A stretch of DNA of 64,000 nt. Source: Spirochaetales bacterium (GTDB taxonomy: Bacteria; Spirochaetota; Spirochaetia; Treponematales; Treponemataceae). Below are positions 16,817-24,991 of this stretch, in pieces. The stretch spans positions 310,001 to 374,000 of the forward strand of contig QKEL01000014.1 in NCBI GenBank assembly GCA_003252395.1, given 5' to 3'. Below the pieces are notes generated by a model. The model had not been told where the DNA came from and ran no database searches. It worked only from the letters and a program-made list of their open reading frames with translations. Numbering within the stretch: the first letter of the stretch is position 1; the number at the start of each line of letters is the position of its first letter. The position numbers and the translations under genes are program-made.

Positions 16817-17293
16817 ATGACGACGGCCTGCGAGTTCACGACGGAACTCAACACATTCATCGACGAATGGAAGGAAAAGCCCGGAAACCTGATCATGATC
16901 CTGCATAGGGTCCAGGAAGAGCAGGGCTTTATCTCCCGCGAAGCCGCCACCGAGGTGGCGAATCGGACCGGCACGCCGCTGGCCCGCGTATACGGCACCA
17001 TGTCGTTCTATTCTTTCTTTAAAACCGTAAAGCCGGGAAAGAACAAGATCTCCGTGTGTCTCGGCACCGCCTGCTACCTGAAGGGCGGGCAGGACCTGAT
17101 CGACGAGTCCCGGAGCCTTCTGGGCTTAAGCGAGGGCGAGATCACCACTTCTGACGGCCTTTTCTCCGTGGAGCCCGTGCGCTGCATCGGCTGCTGCGGC
17201 TTGGCGCCGGTGTTGTCCGTCAACGGCGACGTGTACGGCAAGCTGACCCGGGACCAGATGGACGGGATTATCGCGAAATACAAGAACGCCTAA
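16817..17293 (+). CDS. hndA: NADH-dependent [FeFe] hydrogenase subunit, NuoE/HndA-like
   Basis: This 158-residue thioredoxin-fold subunit binds one [2Fe-2S] cluster through Cys81, Cys86, Cys123 and Cys127 (VCLGTACY and RCIGCCGLA). It passes electrons within the soluble hydrogenase complex next to the NuoF-like flavoprotein. The length is usual for the family. A GGGGG ribosome site precedes the ATG. It is the first gene of a five-gene operon of NuoE-like, ATPase, ferredoxin-like, NuoF-like and HydA subunits that ends at a strong terminator after 21844. Confidence 0.92.
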   Translation: MTTACEFTTELNTFIDEWKEKPGNLIMILHRVQEEQGFISREAATEVANRTGTPLARVYGTMSFYSFFKTVKPGKNKISVCLGTACYLKGGQDLIDESRSLLGLSEGEITTSDGLFSVEPVRCIGCCGLAPVLSVNGDVYGKLTRDQMDGIIAKYKNA

Positions 17294-17309
17294 AATCTAG
17301 GCAAACCCC

Positions 17310-17891
17310 ATGCATTATACGCTTTGCGATCTGTTCAGCGATTTGACCCAAAACGCGGTCGAGGCGGGCGCGGATTTCGTAAAGGTACGCATGGAAGCGG
17401 GCGCTTCCGCCGTTTCCCTGGCCATTGAAGACAACGGCAAGGGGATGTCGCCGGATGAGCTCGCGCGGGCGACCGATCCGTTCTATACCGACGGGGTAAA
17501 GCACCCCGGGCGCAAGATCGGCCTCGGTATCCCGTTTTTGATCCAGACCGCCGAAAGTACCGGCGGCTTCTGGAAGATCGAATCGGCCAAGGCGGGGGAA
17601 TCGGATAAGCCGGGAACCCGCGTGGAATGCAGGTTCGACCTGACGAATATCGATACGCCGCCGACGGGCGACGTACCGGGGTTTTTCCGGCATGTTTTGA
17701 CCTTTGACGGCCGATACGAGATGGAAATCGCGTACCGGAAAGAGGGGCAAGGCGGAAGCGGGACGGTCGAGTTTACCGTGCTGCGGTCGGAATTGCTCGA
17801 AGCCTTGGGGCTCGCGGAGGAAGGCGGCTTTTACGACGCCAACGCGATAGTGCTCCTGGGCCAGTTTATCGAAAGTTTAATGGAGGAATGA
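17310..17891 (+). CDS. GHKL ATPase-domain protein of the hydrogenase operon
   Basis: This 193-residue protein consists of a GHKL ATP-binding domain: N-box DLTQNAVEAGA (residues 10-20), G1 box EDNGKGMSPDEL and a GLGIPF G2 box. There is no phosphoacceptor histidine or receiver, so it is not a complete sensor kinase. Homologues sit at the same position in NADH-dependent hydrogenase operons of many anaerobes, but their role is not settled; an ATP-dependent assembly or regulatory function is inference. It follows the NuoE-like gene by 16 nt and precedes the ferredoxin-like gene by 1 nt. Confidence 0.85.
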   Translation: MHYTLCDLFSDLTQNAVEAGADFVKVRMEAGASAVSLAIEDNGKGMSPDELARATDPFYTDGVKHPGRKIGLGIPFLIQTAESTGGFWKIESAKAGESDKPGTRVECRFDLTNIDTPPTGDVPGFFRHVLTFDGRYEMEIAYRKEGQGGSGTVEFTVLRSELLEALGLAEEGGFYDANAIVLLGQFIESLMEE

Positions 17892-17892
17892 T

Positions 17893-18288
17893 ATGGCCAA
17901 GATGTCCCTCGAAGACCTGCGAAAGCTTAGGGAAAGCACCCAGGCGCAGATCAAGAAACGCGATACGGAAGGCAAGCAAGCCCAGGTAATCGTCGGAATG
18001 GGTACCTGCGGTATCGCCGCGGGCGCCAAGGATACCCTCTCCGCCTTCGCGAAGGCGCTCGACGAGAAGGGAATGGGCGGCGACGTTTCGATCCGCCAGA
18101 CCGGATGCATGGGCCTGTGCCACAACGAGCCCACCGTCGAGGTCGTGATGGCCGGCATGCCCACCATCATTTACGGCCGGGTTGACGCCGCGGCCGCGAA
18201 GGAAATCGTGGAGAAGCACATTCTCAAGAAAGAGCTGCTCAATGACAGGATTCTCGACCGCCCCGCGGCCGATATCCTGAAGAAGTAA
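17893..18288 (+). CDS. hndB: (2Fe-2S) ferredoxin-like hydrogenase subunit, HndB-like
   Basis: A 131-residue protein with a thioredoxin-like ferredoxin domain after a basic N-terminal helix. Cys39 (GMGTCGIAAGA), Cys72 and Cys76 (TGCMGLC) are present. Only three of the four usual cluster cysteines can be seen, as in other HndB-type proteins, so the cluster may be altered or missing. It lies between the ATPase gene and the NuoF-like gene with a GGAGG ribosome site before the ATG. It is expected to be part of the cytoplasmic hydrogenase complex. Confidence 0.87.
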   Translation: MAKMSLEDLRKLRESTQAQIKKRDTEGKQAQVIVGMGTCGIAAGAKDTLSAFAKALDEKGMGGDVSIRQTGCMGLCHNEPTVEVVMAGMPTIIYGRVDAAAAKEIVEKHILKKELLNDRILDRPAADILKK

Positions 18289-18302
18289 GGAGAGGCGGAT
18301 AC

Positions 18303-20084
18303 ATGGCATACAATCACTACATCCTGGTGTGCGGCGGTACGGGCTGCGAGTCGAGCAACGCCGACGGGATATACAACAACCTGATGACCGAGGCGAAGGC
18401 CGCGGGCGTGATCGACCAGGTCCAGATCGTCAAGACCGGCTGTTTCGGCTTCTGCGAAAAGGGCCCCATCGTAAAAGTCCTCCCCGAGGATTCCTTCTAC
18501 GTGGAAGTGAAGCCCGAAGACGCGAAGGACATTATCGCCGAGCAGATCGTGAAGGGCCGCGAGGTTACCCGCCTCCTTTACAACAAGGAAAAGAAGGATA
18601 TTTCCGACTCCGGCGAGATCCAGTTCTATCAAAAACAGCTCCGCGTGGTCTTGCGCAACTGCGGCGTGATCAATCCCGAGGACCTGAACGAATACATCGC
18701 CCGCGACGGCTACCTGGCCCTCGAGAAGGCGCTTTTCCAGCTCACCCCCCAGCAGATCGTGGACGAGGTGAAGGCATCCGGCCTCCGCGGACGCGGCGGC
18801 GCCGGCTTCCCCACGGGACTTAAGTGGGAAGCGGGACTCAAGGCCCAGGGCGACCAGAAGTTCGTGGTCTGCAACGCCGACGAGGGCGACCCGGGCGCCT
18901 ACATGGACCGCTCCACCATCGAGGGCGACCCCCACTCGGTGATCGAGTCCATGGCCATCTGCGGAAAGGCAATCGGCGCGAACCAGGGCTTCGTGTATAT
19001 CCGCGCGGAGTATCCCCTCGCCGTGGACCGCCTCAAGATCGCCCTGAACCAGGCCCGCGAGGCCGGGCTCCTGGGCAAGAACATACTCGGCTCGGGCTTC
19101 GATTTCGATATCGAGATCCGCCTCGGCGCGGGCGCCTTCGTCTGCGGCGAGGAAACCGCCCTCCTCCGCTCCATCGAGGGAAAGCGCGGCATGCCCACCC
19201 CGAAGCCCCCGTTCCCGGCCCAGTCCGGACTCTGGGGCAAGCCCACCATCATCAACAACGTGGAAACCTGGGCGAATATCCCCGTGATCCTCAACAAGGG
19301 AGCGGCTTGGTTCGCCAAGATCGGCACCGAGGATTCCAAGGGCACCAAGGTTTTCGCCCTCACCGGTAAGGTGAAGAATTCCGGCCTCGTCGAGGTTCCC
19401 ATGGGAACTACCCTCCGCGAGATCATCTTCGACATCGGCGGCGGCATCAAGGGCGGCAAGAAGTTCAAGGGCGTGCAGACCGGCGGCCCTTCCGGCGGAA
19501 TCATCACCGAGGAAGCCCTGGACACCCCGATCGACTTCAAGGGGCTCCAGATGCTCGGCTCCATGATGGGCTCCGGCGGCATGATCGTCATGGACGAGGA
19601 CGACTGCGTGATCGACGTGTCCAAGTTCTACATGGAGTTCTGCGTGGAGGAATCCTGCGGCAAGTGCTCGCCCTGCCGCATCGGAACCCGGCAGATCCAC
19701 GCCATCCTCGAGAAGATTTCCCGCGGCTCAGGCACCATGGAAGACCTGAACAAGATGAAGGAAATCGGCTTCGCCATGCAGAAGAGCTCGCTCTGCGCGC
19801 TCGGACAGTCGGCCCCGAACCCGACCCTTTCGACCATCCGCAAGTTCGAGGCCGAGTATATCGCCCATATCCAGGACAAGAAGTGCGCCTCCGGCAAGTG
19901 CAAGCACCTGGTGACCTTCTCGATCAACGACAAGTGCATCGGCTGCGGCGCCTGCGCCAGGAAGTGCCCGGCGGACTGCATCACCGGCGAGAAGAAGTCG
20001 AAACACGTCATTGACCAGTCCAAGTGTCTCAAGTGCGGCGAGTGCTTCAACACCTGTAAGTTCCACGCCATCGACAAGATGTAA
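18303..20084 (+). CDS. hndC: NuoF-like flavoprotein subunit of the hydrogenase (HydB/HndC)
   Basis: This 593-residue protein oxidises or reduces NAD(H) and links it to the iron-sulfur chain. Domain order: N-terminal thioredoxin-like [2Fe-2S] domain (Cys10, Cys15, Cys47, Cys51), FMN/NADH-binding core (GLRGRGGAGFPTGLKWE near 160), SLBB region, NuoF C-terminal [4Fe-4S] site (EESCGKCSPCRIG), and two ferredoxin clusters (CIGCGACARKCP and CLKCGECFNTCK) at the end. Length and order match HydB of electron-bifurcating hydrogenases. A GGAGAGG site precedes the start, and hydA follows after 17 nt. Confidence 0.94.
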   Translation: MAYNHYILVCGGTGCESSNADGIYNNLMTEAKAAGVIDQVQIVKTGCFGFCEKGPIVKVLPEDSFYVEVKPEDAKDIIAEQIVKGREVTRLLYNKEKKDISDSGEIQFYQKQLRVVLRNCGVINPEDLNEYIARDGYLALEKALFQLTPQQIVDEVKASGLRGRGGAGFPTGLKWEAGLKAQGDQKFVVCNADEGDPGAYMDRSTIEGDPHSVIESMAICGKAIGANQGFVYIRAEYPLAVDRLKIALNQAREAGLLGKNILGSGFDFDIEIRLGAGAFVCGEETALLRSIEGKRGMPTPKPPFPAQSGLWGKPTIINNVETWANIPVILNKGAAWFAKIGTEDSKGTKVFALTGKVKNSGLVEVPMGTTLREIIFDIGGGIKGGKKFKGVQTGGPSGGIITEEALDTPIDFKGLQMLGSMMGSGGMIVMDEDDCVIDVSKFYMEFCVEESCGKCSPCRIGTRQIHAILEKISRGSGTMEDLNKMKEIGFAMQKSSLCALGQSAPNPTLSTIRKFEAEYIAHIQDKKCASGKCKHLVTFSINDKCIGCGACARKCPADCITGEKKSKHVIDQSKCLKCGECFNTCKFHAIDKM

Positions 20085-20101
20085 GGAGAAGACGAATTAC
20101 C

Positions 20102-21844
20102 ATGATCAACGTTAAAATAAACGGAAAACCGGTCCAGGTGGCCGAAGGAACCACGATCCTCGCGGCCGCGAAGCTCGCGAACGTGAAGATCCCCTCGCTC
20201 TGCTTTAACGCGGACCTTCCCGCGTGGGCTTCCTGCGGCATCTGCATCGTGCGCATGGAAGGCACTCCCCGCATGATCCGCGCCTGCTGCACCGCCTGCA
20301 CCGAGGGCATGAGCGTCATCACGCACGATCCCGAGATCGTCAAGGCGCGCCGCACCGTGCTCGAGCTGATCCTGTCGAACCATCCCCAGGAATGCCTCAC
20401 CTGCACCCGCAACAACCAGTGCGAGCTGCAGTCGCTCGCGGCAGAGTTCGGCCTGCGCCAGATCCGCTTCGACCACTTCATCGTGGACCGGCCCCTGGAC
20501 CGCACCAACTCCGCGATCGTGTTCGACCGCAACAAGTGCATCAACTGCGGCCGCTGCGTGCAGGTGTGCCAGGAAGTGCAGAAGGTTAACGCCATCGAGT
20601 ACCAGGCCCGCGGCGGAAAGACCGTGATCGGCCCCGCCGCCATGGCGAACCTTGAGGATTCCCCCTGCGTGCGCTGCGGCCAGTGCGCGGCGCATTGCCC
20701 GGTCGGCGCTATTTACGAGGACCACGCGACCCGCAAGGTGTGGGACGCCCTCGACGCGAAAGACACCGTGACCGTCGCCCAGATCGCCCCCGCCGTGCGC
20801 GTGGCCCTCGGCGAGGAATTCGGCATGGCGCCCGGAGCGATCTCCACCAAGAAAATCTACACCGCGCTCCGCCAGATCGGCTTCGACTACGTGTTCGACA
20901 CCAACTTCTCCGCCGACCTTACCATCATGGAAGAGGGTACCGAGCTGATCGGCCGCCTGTCCTCGGGCAAGGCCCCGATCCCGCTGTTTACCTCCTGCTG
21001 CCCGGCCTGGGTCGACTACGCGGAAAAGAACTACCACGACCTCCTTCCCAACGTGTCAAGCGCCAAGAGCCCCCAGCAGATGATGGGCGCCATGATCAAG
21101 ACCTACTGGGCCCAGAAGGCCAATATCGACCCCGCGAAGGTTTTCTCCGTGTCCATCATGCCCTGTACCGCCAAGAAGTACGAGTGCAAGCGCAACGACG
21201 ACATGAAGAGCTCCGGCTTCCAGGACGTCGACTCCGTGCTCACCACCCGCGAGCTCGCGCGCCTGATCAAGCAGGCCGGAATCGACTTCAATAACTGCGA
21301 GGAATCCGAGGCCGACAATCCCTTAGGTCCCTACACCGGCGCGGGCACCATTTTCGGCGCCACCGGCGGCGTTATGGAAGCGGCGCTCCGCACCGCCTAC
21401 GCGGTGCTCACCGGCCAGGAGCTGGCGGACATCAACTACGTGCCCGCCCGCGGCCTTAAGGACGTGAAGGAAGCCGCCGTAGACGTGAACGGCAAGGAAA
21501 TCCGGATCGCCGTCGTGCACCAGCTCGGCAACGTGGATCCCGTGGTCCAGAGCATCCGCTCCGCGATCGCCGAGGGCAAAGAGCCCCCGTACCACTTCGT
21601 CGAGGTCATGGCCTGCCGCGGCGGCTGTATCGCCGGCGGCGGTCAGCCCTACGGCGCCACCGACGAGGTTCGCGAGAAGCGCATCGCCGGCCTCTATACC
21701 GACGACGCGAAGAGCGAGATCAGGGTATCGCACAAGAACCCCTACGTGCAGCAGGCGTACACCGAGTTCCTTACCAAGCCGAACTCCGAGAAGGCCCACC
21801 ACCTCCTCCACACCCACTACGTGAAGCGCGAACTGTACAAGTAA
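20102..21844 (+). CDS. hydA: [FeFe] hydrogenase catalytic subunit
   Basis: The 580-residue catalytic subunit carries the active-site H-cluster. It has a [2Fe-2S] domain (Cys34, Cys45, Cys48, Cys62/63), a His-ligated [4Fe-4S] motif (His94, Cys98, Cys101, Cys107), two ferredoxin clusters (CINCGRCVQVC, CVRCGQCAAHCP), and the three H-cluster motifs TSCCPAW (297-303), MPCTAKKYE (353-361) and MACRGGCIAGGGQP (503-516). The small-subunit domain is fused at the C-terminus. With the NuoE- and NuoF-like subunits it forms an NADH-linked, possibly bifurcating enzyme that makes H2 during fermentation. Maturases HydE, HydF and HydG are not in the window. Confidence 0.96.
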   Translation: MINVKINGKPVQVAEGTTILAAAKLANVKIPSLCFNADLPAWASCGICIVRMEGTPRMIRACCTACTEGMSVITHDPEIVKARRTVLELILSNHPQECLTCTRNNQCELQSLAAEFGLRQIRFDHFIVDRPLDRTNSAIVFDRNKCINCGRCVQVCQEVQKVNAIEYQARGGKTVIGPAAMANLEDSPCVRCGQCAAHCPVGAIYEDHATRKVWDALDAKDTVTVAQIAPAVRVALGEEFGMAPGAISTKKIYTALRQIGFDYVFDTNFSADLTIMEEGTELIGRLSSGKAPIPLFTSCCPAWVDYAEKNYHDLLPNVSSAKSPQQMMGAMIKTYWAQKANIDPAKVFSVSIMPCTAKKYECKRNDDMKSSGFQDVDSVLTTRELARLIKQAGIDFNNCEESEADNPLGPYTGAGTIFGATGGVMEAALRTAYAVLTGQELADINYVPARGLKDVKEAAVDVNGKEIRIAVVHQLGNVDPVVQSIRSAIAEGKEPPYHFVEVMACRGGCIAGGGQPYGATDEVREKRIAGLYTDDAKSEIRVSHKNPYVQQAYTEFLTKPNSEKAHHLLHTHYVKRELYK

Positions 21845-21862
21845 GCGGATAAAACCGCACCG

Positions 21863-21903
21863 AAGGCCGGCCGACCCATCCAGGGAGGGCCGGCCTTTTT
21901 TTT
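21863..21903 (+). terminator. Rho-independent terminator of the hydrogenase operon
   Basis: A perfect 10-bp stem (AAGGCCGGCC with GGCCGGCCTT) is followed by eight T. It isolates the hydrogenase operon from the decarboxylase genes. Confidence 0.93.
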
Positions 21904-21968
21904 CAGTAGATTGACGAGGGAACGGCCTCCCCCTACACTCAGGGAGAACACTGAAAGGAGTCACTGAC

Positions 21969-23111
21969 ATGACCGGTGAAATTCTCGATTTTTTCCTAAG
22001 CGGCCTTCTCTCAATCGGATGGAAGGAAGTCACCATGTATGCCATAGGGGCATTCCTCATCTGGCTCGCCATCGCGAAGGACTATGAGCCCATGCTCCTT
22101 CTGCCCATCGGGTTCGGGGCCATTCTGATCAACCTTCCCCTGGCCACGGTCTGGGAAATGTACGGCGAACCGGGCATTTTGCAGACCCTCTTCAACGCCG
22201 GCATTCTTTCGGAAGTGTTTCCGTTATTGATTTTCGTCGGAGTGGGCGCCATGATCGACTTCGGGCCCCTTTTTCAGCGGCCCTGGCTCATGCTTTTCGG
22301 CGCCGCGGCGCATTTAGGGATCTTCGTCACGGTAATCATCGCCCTGGCCATGGGGTATGACCTGAGGGAAGCCGCCTGCATCGGCGTGATCGGCGCCGCG
22401 GACGGACCAACCACCATCATCGTGACCAAACAATTCGCCGAGGAGCTCCTGGGCCCGATCATGGTGGTCGCCTATTCCTATATGTCCCTGGTTCCCATCA
22501 TTCAGCCCCCGGTAGTACGCGCCCTCACCTCGAAAAAAGAGCGGCTTATCAGGATGACCGCGGAAGACCACGACATTCCCAAAGCGGTCACCGTCAGCTT
22601 TCCCGTAATCGTGACCGTCGTTTCCTGCGTTCTGGTTCCCATGGGCGCGCCGCTCATCGGCTTTTTGATGTTCGGCAACCTGATCCGGGAATGCGGGGTG
22701 CTGGCGAAGCTTTCCTCGACGGCCCAGAACGAGATGGCGAATATCGTCACGCTCCTCCTCGGCATAAGCGTGGCGGCCTCCATGCGCGCCGAGGCCTTCC
22801 TTCGCCCGCAAACCCTGAGCATTCTTGCCCTTGGCCTCGTGGCCTTCATAGTCAATACCGCCGGCGGCGTGCTCTTCGCCAAGCTCGTGAACCTTTTCCT
22901 TCCAAAAGCCAAAAAGATAAATCCGATGATCGGGGCGTGCGGCATTTCCGCCTTTCCCATGTCCAGCCGGGTAATCCAGAAGATGGCGCTGAGGGACGAT
23001 CCCTCGAATATCATCCTGATGCACGCCGTGAGCGCCAACGTATCCGGGCAGCTCGGCTCGGTCATCGCGGGAGGACTCCTTCTCGCCCTGGTGCCCCTGT
23101 TGGCCCATTGA
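21969..23111 (+). CDS. oadB: Sodium-translocating decarboxylase beta subunit
   Basis: This 380-residue membrane protein has about eleven hydrophobic segments and matches the OadB/GcdB/MmdB family, which couples carboxybiotin decarboxylation to Na+ export. Landmarks are GVGAMIDFGPLF, GVIGAADGPTTI (the conserved ion-site region) and the C-terminal HAVSANVSGQLGSVIAGG. An AAGGAG site precedes the ATG. A gamma-like gene follows, but neither the carboxyltransferase alpha subunit nor the biotin carrier is in the window, so the substrate (oxaloacetate, methylmalonyl-CoA or glutaconyl-CoA) cannot be assigned. Confidence 0.92.
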   Translation: MTGEILDFFLSGLLSIGWKEVTMYAIGAFLIWLAIAKDYEPMLLLPIGFGAILINLPLATVWEMYGEPGILQTLFNAGILSEVFPLLIFVGVGAMIDFGPLFQRPWLMLFGAAAHLGIFVTVIIALAMGYDLREAACIGVIGAADGPTTIIVTKQFAEELLGPIMVVAYSYMSLVPIIQPPVVRALTSKKERLIRMTAEDHDIPKAVTVSFPVIVTVVSCVLVPMGAPLIGFLMFGNLIRECGVLAKLSSTAQNEMANIVTLLLGISVAASMRAEAFLRPQTLSILALGLVAFIVNTAGGVLFAKLVNLFLPKAKKINPMIGACGISAFPMSSRVIQKMALRDDPSNIILMHAVSANVSGQLGSVIAGGLLLALVPLLAH

Positions 23112-23137
23112 TCAGCTACATTAAGGAGATTACGATT

Positions 23138-23278
23138 ATGGATTCAGAAGCATTGAAGCAGGGATTGGCCCTATTGGCCGCGGGAATGGCCGTTCTCTTC
23201 GTTTTCATGGGAGCGATGATCGTCATCGTGCATTATTTCCAGATCGTCGCCAGAAAGTTAGGCGGAAAAAAAGGCTGA
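23138..23278 (+). CDS. oadG: Small OadG-like gamma subunit of the decarboxylase pump
   Basis: A 46-residue protein with one membrane helix (about 9-35) followed by a basic tail (RKLGGKKG). Size, topology and position directly after the beta subunit fit the gamma subunit that anchors and assembles Na+ decarboxylases. The ATG follows an AAGGAG site by 7 nt. It is shorter than E. coli-type OadG and lacks a long cytoplasmic tail with a zinc-binding end, which fits MmdD-like or reduced forms. Confidence 0.75.
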   Translation: MDSEALKQGLALLAAGMAVLFVFMGAMIVIVHYFQIVARKLGGKKG

Positions 23279-23399
23279 TACCGACGCCCCTGCCGAGGCG
23301 CGGCGGCCCCGAAAACGCGCGTGCCGCCCTTTTTGCCTTTTTCCGGCCCATCCTTTAGACTTAAGAACAGTTCATCCCGATTCTAATATGGAGGAAATC

Positions 23400-23768
23400 G
23401 TGAAAAAAGCGTTATTCATTCTGGCAGCGCTTCTCGCCGCTTCCCTGGCCTTCGCCCAATCGCCCGACTTAAGCAAGTTACCGAAGGGGAAATGGGTCGA
23501 TTCAAACTGGGCCGCCACCTGGGAGATCGGCGCCGACTCGATCCGCATTCTCGACGCCCAGGGCGCCGTGGTTTTCGACTTCAAGGACAAAATTAAGGAT
23601 TTCGCGGTTGACGCAAAGGTGACCGCCGTAACCTTCTCGTTCCGCTGCGACGAGGCCGAACGAAGCTACGTCTTTACCAAGGGAACCGCGGACCTTGACC
23701 TGACCATGGAGATCAAACGCGACTGGACCGCCGAACCGTATTCCGTGAAGATGAAACTGCAGAAGTAA
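23400..23768 (+). CDS. Small exported protein of unknown function
   Basis: The product of 122 residues begins VKKALFILAALLAASLAFAQ, a clear signal peptide cut after AFA. The mature part is predicted to be beta-rich, with GKWVDSNWAATWEIGADSI and a single Cys. I recognise no family. I prefer the GTG at 23400, which has a GGAGG site 5 nt upstream, over the ATG at 23388, which would place the ribosome site inside the gene. It is a single-gene unit ending at a terminator. Confidence 0.7.
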   Translation: MKKALFILAALLAASLAFAQSPDLSKLPKGKWVDSNWAATWEIGADSIRILDAQGAVVFDFKDKIKDFAVDAKVTAVTFSFRCDEAERSYVFTKGTADLDLTMEIKRDWTAEPYSVKMKLQK

Positions 23769-23810
23769 GACAGCGCCATGCGCCGCGCTCGGGCGCGTAC
23801 CCCACGGCGA

Positions 23811-23842
23811 GGCCGCCCTTCCCGGGCGGTCCCGCTTTTTTT
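23811..23842 (+). terminator. Rho-independent terminator
   Basis: An 8-bp GC stem with one bulged base (GGCCGCCC with GGGCGGTCC) is followed shortly by seven T. Confidence 0.65.
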
Positions 23843-23890
23843 CATGAATGTTCGATTGCCCTGTACTATACTTGTGCGCAGGAGGAATCA

Positions 23891-24430
23891 ATGAAAAAGT
23901 ATGTGTTCGCCGCCGCGGGCGCCGCCCTCGCGGCGCTATTCGCGGGGTGTTCGTCCCTTCCCGTCGACCCGTCCGCCTTGATGAACGCCGGAAGCGCGGT
24001 TTCCACCGCGGCCCAAAAAGCCGAAGGAAAGGAATTCAAGTCCGGCGAGGTACTGTGCGCCAACGGAACCGAGAATGACGCCCAGGACATGAGTTACGGG
24101 GTCGCCAAGGTAATGACCGCCGCGAGCGCGGCGACTAAAAACCAAGCCGAGGTCCTCTTCGTAAGCAACGGCAAGAAAGAGTGGACAACCTTCGTGGTAC
24201 CGAGCCATAAGGCGGCCAAGGCCGAGCTCGCGGTCGGGAAACTCGTCTTCCGCCTGCGCGGTTGGGATAATTACGAGGAAAAGGACGTTTCGGCCGAGCA
24301 ATACCGCCAATCGACCTGGACGCTCGGGACGATTACCTCGTTGGACGAGATGTTCAAGAATTTCGTCGAGATAGACGGAGAGAAATACGACTGGCGCCTG
24401 GTGCGCATACCGGAAATTTCCCTGGAATAA
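23891..24430 (+). CDS. Lipoprotein of unknown function
   Basis: A 179-residue lipoprotein with lipobox LFAGC (Cys20) after a basic, Ala-rich signal. The mature part begins SSLPVDPSALMNAGSAVSTAAQK and later contains DWRLVRIPEISLE. No known domain is recognised. A TATACT -10 box at about 23866 and an AGGAGG site 6 nt before the ATG define expression, with a normal leader. It ends at a strong terminator. Confidence 0.72.
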   Translation: MKKYVFAAAGAALAALFAGCSSLPVDPSALMNAGSAVSTAAQKAEGKEFKSGEVLCANGTENDAQDMSYGVAKVMTAASAATKNQAEVLFVSNGKKEWTTFVVPSHKAAKAELAVGKLVFRLRGWDNYEEKDVSAEQYRQSTWTLGTITSLDEMFKNFVEIDGEKYDWRLVRIPEISLE

Positions 24431-24449
24431 ACCAAAGGATACGCGAACG

Positions 24450-24492
24450 AACCGTCCCCGGGCTTACTGGTCCGCCGGGACGGTTTTTTTTT
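24450..24492 (+). terminator. Rho-independent terminator after the lipoprotein gene
   Basis: A perfect 9-bp stem (AACCGTCCC with GGGACGGTT) is followed by nine T. It lies between convergent genes. Confidence 0.9.
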
Positions 24493-24523
24493 GACGCGAT
24501 CGCGTTCCGGACATACGCGATCC

Positions 24524-24961
24524 TTACGGGTACATTTCTCCCAGGATTTCGCAGGCGGAGGCCACCAGGGGCTCGCATACCTTCGTGAACATGCCGTTCC
24601 CGGAGGCATACTTCGCCAAATCGGGGTCGGAAAGGCCCACTCCCAAGAGGCGCAGGCATTCGCTGGAACCGTGCCTGCCTTCGAAGGCCGCCGTGAATTC
24701 CCTCACCTTCGCGTAACCCCGTTCCTTGGAGCCTTTTGGGTCGGCGGGATCCCACTCGGCCTGCCCGATGGCCATGATCGCCCCGGTGACGGCGCCGCAG
24801 GTCCTTTGCAGCCTGCCCATGCCCGCGCCGAATCCGTTGGCGACGGCCTCGGCGAGCGCCGGATCGATCCCGGCGAGCGAATGGTTCGCGGCATACACCG
24901 CCTGGGCGCAATTCCGCCCGCTCCTGAAAATTTCCAACGCCTTCGCGGCCTTACTCTCCAT
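24524..24961 (-). CDS. C_GCAxxG_C_C family redox protein
   Basis: This 145-residue protein matches the C_GCAxxG_C_C family. It has NCAQAVYAANH (first Cys, residue 18), RTCGAVTGAIMAIGQ (the GCAxxG-type segment, here TCGAVTG), ECLRLLG and TKVCEPLVASACEIL. The cysteines are expected to bind a metal or form a redox site; the family function is unproven. An AAGGAG site precedes the ATG. It sits 30 nt downstream of a MetY-like gene on the same strand, which suggests a link with sulfur metabolism. Confidence 0.85.
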   Translation of the reverse strand: MESKAAKALEIFRSGRNCAQAVYAANHSLAGIDPALAEAVANGFGAGMGRLQRTCGAVTGAIMAIGQAEWDPADPKGSKERGYAKVREFTAAFEGRHGSSECLRLLGVGLSDPDLAKYASGNGMFTKVCEPLVASACEILGEMYP

Positions 24962-24991
24962 ACGCGGCTCCTTATATTACGCGGCGGGCAG

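Noticed and set aside
18171-21037. Two long minus-strand open frames (509 and 469 codons) opposite the NuoF-like and HydA genes
   Set aside because: Low-complexity His/Ala/Gly-rich translations with no motifs; the plus-strand genes are certain.
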